Shown here piece after piece: positions 58,781 through 64,000 of a stretch of DNA of 64,000 nt. Location of the stretch: the NCBI GenBank assembly GCA_029215795.1, contig JARDYH010000002.1, positions 293,415,973 to 293,479,972 of the forward strand. The letters run 5' to 3'. The notes under the pieces are model-generated. The model saw only the letters and a list, made by a program, of their open reading frames with translations. It did not search any database and was not told the origin of the DNA. This DNA is from Anniella stebbinsi. Taxonomy: Eukaryota; Chordata; Lepidosauria; Squamata; Anniellidae. Each line of letters begins with the position of its first letter. Position 1 is the stretch's first letter. Both the position numbers and the translations under genes were made by a program.

Positions 58781-58933
58781 AGAACTGAGGTAGGCGGGAC
58801 CCTGAGCATGCGCGGTAGGACGGTGGGGGGGAGGGGTTCCCGCCTAAAATCCTAGCTACTTAGAAGTTTCCCGAAGCGAGCTCGGCGCCGGCGCGAGCCC
58901 ATATGTGTGATGCACAGAGACCACGAAGAAGAA
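58781..58933. repeat. DIRS right (5') terminal repeat
   Basis: AGAACTGAGG to CCCATATGTGTG matches the left terminus inverted without visible mismatch, followed by the extension ending GAAGAAGAA. The promoter for element RNA is expected here by family analogy. Confidence 0.9.
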
Positions 58934-59157
58934 TTTATGCTGACATGCTGTGACTTTAGACTGAACCTCTCACTGACCTCTAAGCTTGCTGACATGAGAA
59001 AAGCAAGGCAGAAGATTTTCCCAGCTAAACTCAGGGGTGGGAGAACAAAATGTGTTTCAGGTAAGAGGCTGGAAAAAGGAAGAGTAACTTCTAGACTACT
59101 GTCCACATGTCTGCCAGAAGACAGAGAGAGATACAGGCCTAGTTCTCTTTGAAGTGG
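58934..59157. other. Flank of the DIRS element
   Basis: Ordinary intron sequence resumes with TTTATGCTGACATGC. No duplication of the left flank is visible. Confidence 0.5.
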
Positions 59158-59350
59158 TAAACCTGGGTTTGGGATTCACCACTTCAGATTGCAGGTGAGA
59201 GCTTACTTGTTTGAATATTCCTTCATACAAAAGACATCCCTCCAAATAGAAAAAGATCACTTTCCTGCCATGCATCAGGCATATGTGGAGGGCGTATGTT
59301 TGTATGGAGGTGCATTCAGTCTGCAGTCTAAAGTGGTACAGTCCAAACCT
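59158..59350. repeat. Inverted-repeat element with CACTTCAGATTGCAGG motif
   Basis: The left GTTTGGGATTCACCACTTCA GATTGCAGG pairs with the inverse of TCAGTCTGCAGTCTAAAGTG GTACAGTCCAAACC at the right. The inner CCTTCATACAAAAGACATCC pairs with GTATGTTTGTATGGAGG. Probably a MITE. Confidence 0.5.
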
Positions 59351-61636
59351 TACTAAGAACTAGGCCAGAGAGATGTGAGATGTAGCAGCAGACAGAGTCC
59401 CTCTTCCTCCAGGCATACACCAAATGTGTGGATGGGAGCAGGATCACATCCCACTAGCCTCATCTCCAACACTGCTCTGCCTATCAACCACACATTGAGT
59501 GGAACTTCCAAAAAAGAGCACCTACATATGTATAGTTGTACATGTACAATGACTCCATGCAATCAGGACCTCAATTGTACATGGGTTACGATTACATGGA
59601 ATACCTTTGCACACACAAATATATTTGTATGCAAATGAACACCCCTTATAAGATGTCCTACGCCATCTGTGGATATTGGGCATGGAGCCAGGGATGCAGC
59701 GACCCCTGTATTCAGTGTATGCACCGAAAAATGACTGAAGTGGGCTAGAATATGAGCTGCAGAGTTTATTAGAACAGGGGATATTCAACAACCCCTAATA
59801 TATTAATTTTCAAGTCTGGACTAACCTGCAATTCAACTACAATTGAGCAAAAGGCAAAGAGTACTAAATGAATTGGGAGAAAAAAACCAACAAATCTGAC
59901 AGACACATAACGGAACACCTTCCCCCATTCATTTAACTTTTGTTTTACCTGTGCCAAATGATGTGCAAAAGCCTAATAAACTTGCTTTTCTTCTTATTAA
60001 TTAGCTAATGTTTGGAGAGTAGAACTGCTAAGTATCATTATTTCAAATGTGAAAAAAATGAGCAATTGAACTAACAGAGTTCAGTGAAGAAAAAGAATCC
60101 AGCAAACAAAATCATCCCTTTCTTTTATTTTTGTATTACCTAAGTGGTTTATGAAAATGGAGGCTAGGGAAGAAATTACACTTTTCAACTATAGTGAGGT
60201 AGAAGTAGGTTAAACATTTGGAAGTCTTCCTAATCTTAAATAGTTCACAGTGGCACACATTTGGAAGGCATCCACCAGAGCTGTGAGCCACCGCCAGGGC
60301 TAGGTTCATATAGGGCATGAGGTTGGGGGTAATTGGTGTTTTGTTTTTCATTTGACTGAGATCCCACCCAGAAAACCTGGCAGCCAGTTATGACTGGGTG
60401 ACTTGCCACACCACTCACGGACTTGGAGTGTTTGTTAGCCATATATTGATTTCACCATCATAAATAAGACACATGATTAGGACAGTAAGCAATCATTCGT
60501 TAATGCCCCCAGATGTCCCAGACTCTGCTATATTTCTTGCAAGAGAGAAGCTCCAGCAATCCAGATGGCAACTCAGCAGCCTGGGTGCTCTCACATGCCA
60601 AGTAGGTCAGCCAATCTGGAACAGGTTCGAGAGCGCAGCCCAGGGTTGCAATCTGGAGCTTTAAAACTGCTGCAGGGTCTGGATTTTCAGCTTTCCCTTC
60701 TGTAGCAAAGACACATTCCTAAACGTGAACTTTTCCTGCCTTTGTCATATTCTCTCTACAAGATATTTAGCCAACATCTGCTGCTAGGTCAGCTCACGAA
60801 AGGGTGGGGGGTTCACCCATTCAGTGATGAGGTGCAAGATCACAGTCTATAGAGTTTCAACATGAAAGAGGGGATTCTGTTGGCCCAGGATCCTTCTTTG
60901 AATGGATCCTCTACCGATTGTCAGTAGGCTGGCCACTTACACATTGCGGAAAAAGGAAGAAATGCATCATCAAAAAAAAAGAAAAAGGAAAAAGAGGACG
61001 AAAGAGGAATTCATTTTGCATAATATCTGCATTTTCACATTTATAGCTATTTATAGGCATAGGTGCAAATTTAGAAAGAATTACTATAAATAAAAATACA
61101 ATATATCTCACCACAGTGTAGAAGACTTATTAGGTGACTTGTATGCTTGCTCAGTCTGTTGTCTAGGTGCTACCTCTTGTTGGGTAATTTCAAGGCACCA
61201 GGCTCTCTATCTCTTTATGGTTCTTTGACTTTACATCAAGCTTGGACTGGACAACCCTTCAAATAGAGGACACCTTCAAATAGAGGACTGCCATCTCTGC
61301 CAGCTCTCCAAAATAGAAATCTGCCCTTTACAAAGAAGGGTATCTGGCCATCCCAGTGGTCAGTGGGTGCATAGCTGGCTAGTTCATCAGCAGCCAGCTC
61401 CACAACCCGTATATGTGTTTTTAATGTGTGAAATGGTTCCCCTTCGGTATTCCCTGAAACATGACCCACTTCTCAGCCTAGTGTTCCTTCTAGCATCCTA
61501 TTGGTAGCTCTATGATTTCAGTCAAAACCAAGTTGAAGACCTCAGCCTCTATAAATCTTTCAACATCACTCCCCCTTTCTCCCAAGGACTGGTTATTTTT
61601 GAGAAAATGTTTAGGTTGTCCCTCTCTAGGAAACTG
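59351..61636. other. Intron 1, nothing recognised
   Basis: No exon 1 of PLPP4, CpG island or confident repeat. Confidence 0.5.
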
Positions 61637-61765
61637 AGGCCCTTTCTATACCATAGGAGTGTAGAGGGAGGGAGGGCAATCCCAGAAGTACCTAATACAC
61701 ACCATCGGCACACAGGGAGCAGCCGGGGGCCATCCCAGGCAAAAAGCCTGGTGTGGAAAGGGCCT
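61637..61765. mobile_element. Internally deleted MITE, AGGCCCTTTCYACACC family, copy D
   Basis: AGGCCCTTTCTATACC to GGTGTGGAAAGGGCCT, about 129 bp. It shares the ACCTAATACACACCAT junction with copy C, so the two derive from one deleted master. Confidence 0.75.
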
Positions 61766-62581
61766 GAGTCCCATTCAACCATCCCAAATCTAGTTTTCTA
61801 AAACAAAGATTGCAACTAATATCATGCCCAAACCCCATTTCACAAAACTCTTCAACCCCCTATAAAAAGCAATGTGTATATTTCAGCTGCTTCATGAAGT
61901 GGGAGGAGGGGAGAGACATTCTGAAAAAAACTTTATTGGGGGCAGGGAAGGAATTTTGCCATTATCTTATTAATACTGTGAGATGGCTGAAGGCGACTTC
62001 CTTGCTTAAATGACTTACTTAAAGCCCCACGCACTCTTGCAGTGGTGTGAGGCTCTTCCTTCATATGCTCCCAATATGGCAGAACTTCCTCAAATTCCTA
62101 TTGGACTATGTCACAAAAAAGCCCCCTTCTGCTGCGAGAGTGCTCAGGGATTTGAAAATATCACTTCAATAGCCACCTCATAGAATTAATACGGTTAATG
62201 CAAAATGCCCCCCATTCCTCTGCATCCTTCTCATAAACATTTTGTTGAAGATTTCCCACTGCTCCCTCTTTGGGGGCATTTGCAGTTTGCCCCCACACCC
62301 CCTTGAGTGGTTGAAAAAAAAGAGTCATTAAAAGGTTAAACACAATGCTAGTTGTAACATACTCCCAGGATTGTTTATTTTTTCTAATGAGTATTTCTTC
62401 CCATTCCTGATGCTGGCTTGCATGCATGACAGTATTTCTTAATCTACTCAAGGGTGAGCAGTGTTTTGTCTCTGGTCTCTTATAAACACGCTGACACCAT
62501 CTTTTCTTTGTAATAACCTCTTTTATTCAGCCTCTCTTTACCACAGTGTATAGTGCTCTTTATTGTCCCCTCTGGTAGCAT
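61766..62581. other. Intron 1, nothing recognised
   Basis: No coding or repeat signal that I can support. Confidence 0.45.
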
Positions 62582-63216
62582 GAGGGCTCCATCACACCAG
62601 TGTTTTATTGCACTCTCGTCATGCCTGGTTTGCTGTTTTGAAACGCGATACATAATGTCGTGCCTGTCCTGCAGTCACCTTACCTCTTCCCCTCAATTTT
62701 CTGTCTTTTTCTAGGGCAGGGAAAATGTGATTTGTTTTCTCCACATGAAATAAAAGCACCTTTCCATCCCGTGTATTGCTGTCCTTGTGCTATGTTGTTT
62801 TTGTTGGGGGCAGTCCTGCTCATGAAAGAGGAGGGCAGGACGGTTCTCCTCCAGCTTACTAAGTCTGTCAGTCGAACAAATGGACTTGTGCTAAGCCGGA
62901 TGAATGGAGTTTTGCTGCTCCAATTCCACTCTCATTGCCTGCAGAAACAGTGCCCAGCCAATTAAACACTGAATTGGTAAAACCCTAGACAACAAAACCA
63001 GAGTGAGGGGGGGAAGGCAACCACGTCCATCACCCGACAAGAACCAATGAACTGGAGGGGGAAAGAGAAGGTGGGGTGGGGTGGGGAGGGCACAATAGAG
63101 GAGAGCAAACCACAGCAGCAATCATGAAAGGGACCAGCTCTTGCCGTGCTAATGAACTGGAGGTCAAAATCATGGGCGCATACCAGGGGAAAAAAAGTAG
63201 GTGTGATGGAGCTCTG
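62582..63216. mobile_element. Possible MITE with GGCTCCATCACAC ends
   Basis: GAGGGCTCCATCACACCAG at the left and GGTGTGATGGAGCTCTGA at the right are imperfect inverted repeats about 630 bp apart. No target duplication was identified, so this is tentative. Confidence 0.35.
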
Positions 63217-64000
63217 AGAGAATGCATCCTTGGAGATCTACCTTCTACAGGAAGAAGACAGATCTCCAAATGTTTCAGACTTCAACGCTAGCATTTCTGA
63301 CCATTGGACAAGCTGGCAGGGGCTTATGGAAGTTCAAGTACAAAACATCTAGAGATCTATCTTCTGCCTGCCCCTGCTCTAGGTGGTTACTTTTCGCCTG
63401 GAGATCTACCTTTTGCCCACCCCTGTTCTTGGTGGCTACTACTCAGGTTGTTTCTTCCTGCAAATGTTCAGAGAAGCTTTAGAAAGAACACACATACACA
63501 CAGAAAATTCAGTAGCTTGCCACATCAAGTGATATACTGTAACTGTAGAACAGATTGTAGAAACTGAGCAGCTAAGAGCAGAGTTTGTTGCAAGACCTTT
63601 GGAAATTAGGAGAAACATTGCTAAACCTGAACTACTCAGTAATTCAGATTTGAAGTCTTGCAAGCCAGATGTGCAAGGTATGTCTGGTTCAACATCTGCA
63701 AAAGAGGGTGTGGCTTAAAATTTATTAGTAAGAAAGAATGCAAATCATAAAACATCAATACTGTTATTGTATGGCTGTTGCACCATTTAACTCACTATTT
63801 AAACTTACTTCTTAGCCAAAACATGCACAGGATCAGGCTGAGAGGTTCATGACAGCCTTTCTAACTGCTCTTTATTTTTAACCACCCATAGAATTAAAAT
63901 GCTGAAGAGCTAGAGAAGACTTCTAAAAATGTTGTTTTCCTGTTGGATTAATTCAAAGCAGGTGTTTTATAGCTTTGGAGCTAAATGAAAATTAGAATTC
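63217..64000. other. Intron 1 to the window edge, one MITE remnant
   Basis: 63285-63350 (GCATTTCTGACCATTGGACA, GTACAAAACATCT) looks like the right half of a CTCCAGATGT MITE. Nothing else recognised. Confidence 0.45.

Larger units (their letters stand above)
53046..58933 (-). mobile_element. Nearly intact DIRS-type tyrosine-recombinase retrotransposon
   Basis: This 5.9-kb element reads right to left. Its ends share a perfect inverted repeat of about 129 bp (53099-53227 against 58781-58909), with element-specific extensions outside it. The extensions are repeated inverted and joined in an internal complementary region at 53350-53445, the hallmark of DIRS elements, which pass through a circular DNA. 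No target duplication is evident, as expected for recombinase integration. The order is gag-like ORF, RT/RNase H, tyrosine recombinase, internal complementary region, 3' terminus. All frames are open and the region is CpG-rich unlike its surroundings, so the insertion is probably recent. It lies in the transcriptional sense of PLPP4. Confidence 0.95.

Noticed and set aside
28084..64000. PLPP4 exon 1 within the window
   Set aside because: I looked for a start exon ending in the first membrane span with phase matching exon 2, and for a CpG island promoter. The only CpG-rich stretch is the DIRS element.

Overview
This is nuclear DNA from a vertebrate, most likely a squamate reptile (lizard or snake). 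The evidence is tRNA-derived SINEs of the squamate type, a CR1 3' end with the ATTCTATG octamer, L2/CR1-like LINE tails, many hAT-like MITEs, a DIRS-type retrotransposon, and low CpG outside recent insertions. There are no bacterial-style genes. Nearly all short ORFs are chance frames in intron or transposon DNA.

The only host gene I can recognise is PLPP4 (phospholipid phosphatase 4, PPAPDC1A) on the minus strand. Four coding exons with good splice sites and matching phases are present: exon 2 (27975-28083), exon 3 (18325-18415), exon 4 (14569-14632) and exon 5 (8006-8130). Exon numbers assume one upstream coding exon. Exon 1 should lie beyond the right edge and the C-terminal exons beyond the left edge. 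The right half of the window would then be intron 1, and 1-8005 the intron after exon 5.

The introns are packed with mobile DNA. (1) 1518-4801 and 32721-35595 are two large fold-back elements with exact 8-bp target duplications, hAT-like termini, CGGAT pentamer arrays and arms built of about 150-bp tandem units. A one-armed relic lies at 35791-36590. (2) 53046-58933 is a nearly intact DIRS retrotransposon in the same orientation as PLPP4. It has identical inverted terminal repeats, an internal complementary region, and open gag, RT/RNase H and tyrosine recombinase frames. (3) 40826-43444 is a 5'-truncated, frameshifted L2/CR1-group LINE inserted into a small palindromic MITE. (4) 11207-12670 is another LINE, interrupted by a 650-bp hAT-like element with an exact 8-bp duplication and by a second MITE. 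(5) Several MITE families recur, with termini TAGGGTGACCATATG, AGGCCCTTTCYACACC, GGTTCAGTTCAGACAACAC, a 130-bp CTCCAGATGT palindrome, and GGCCAGATCTACACC.

The best candidates for something undescribed are the fold-back elements. Their two arms match each other more closely than they match the sister element, and their two terminus types are swapped relative to the central spacer. The DIRS copy may be young enough to be active.
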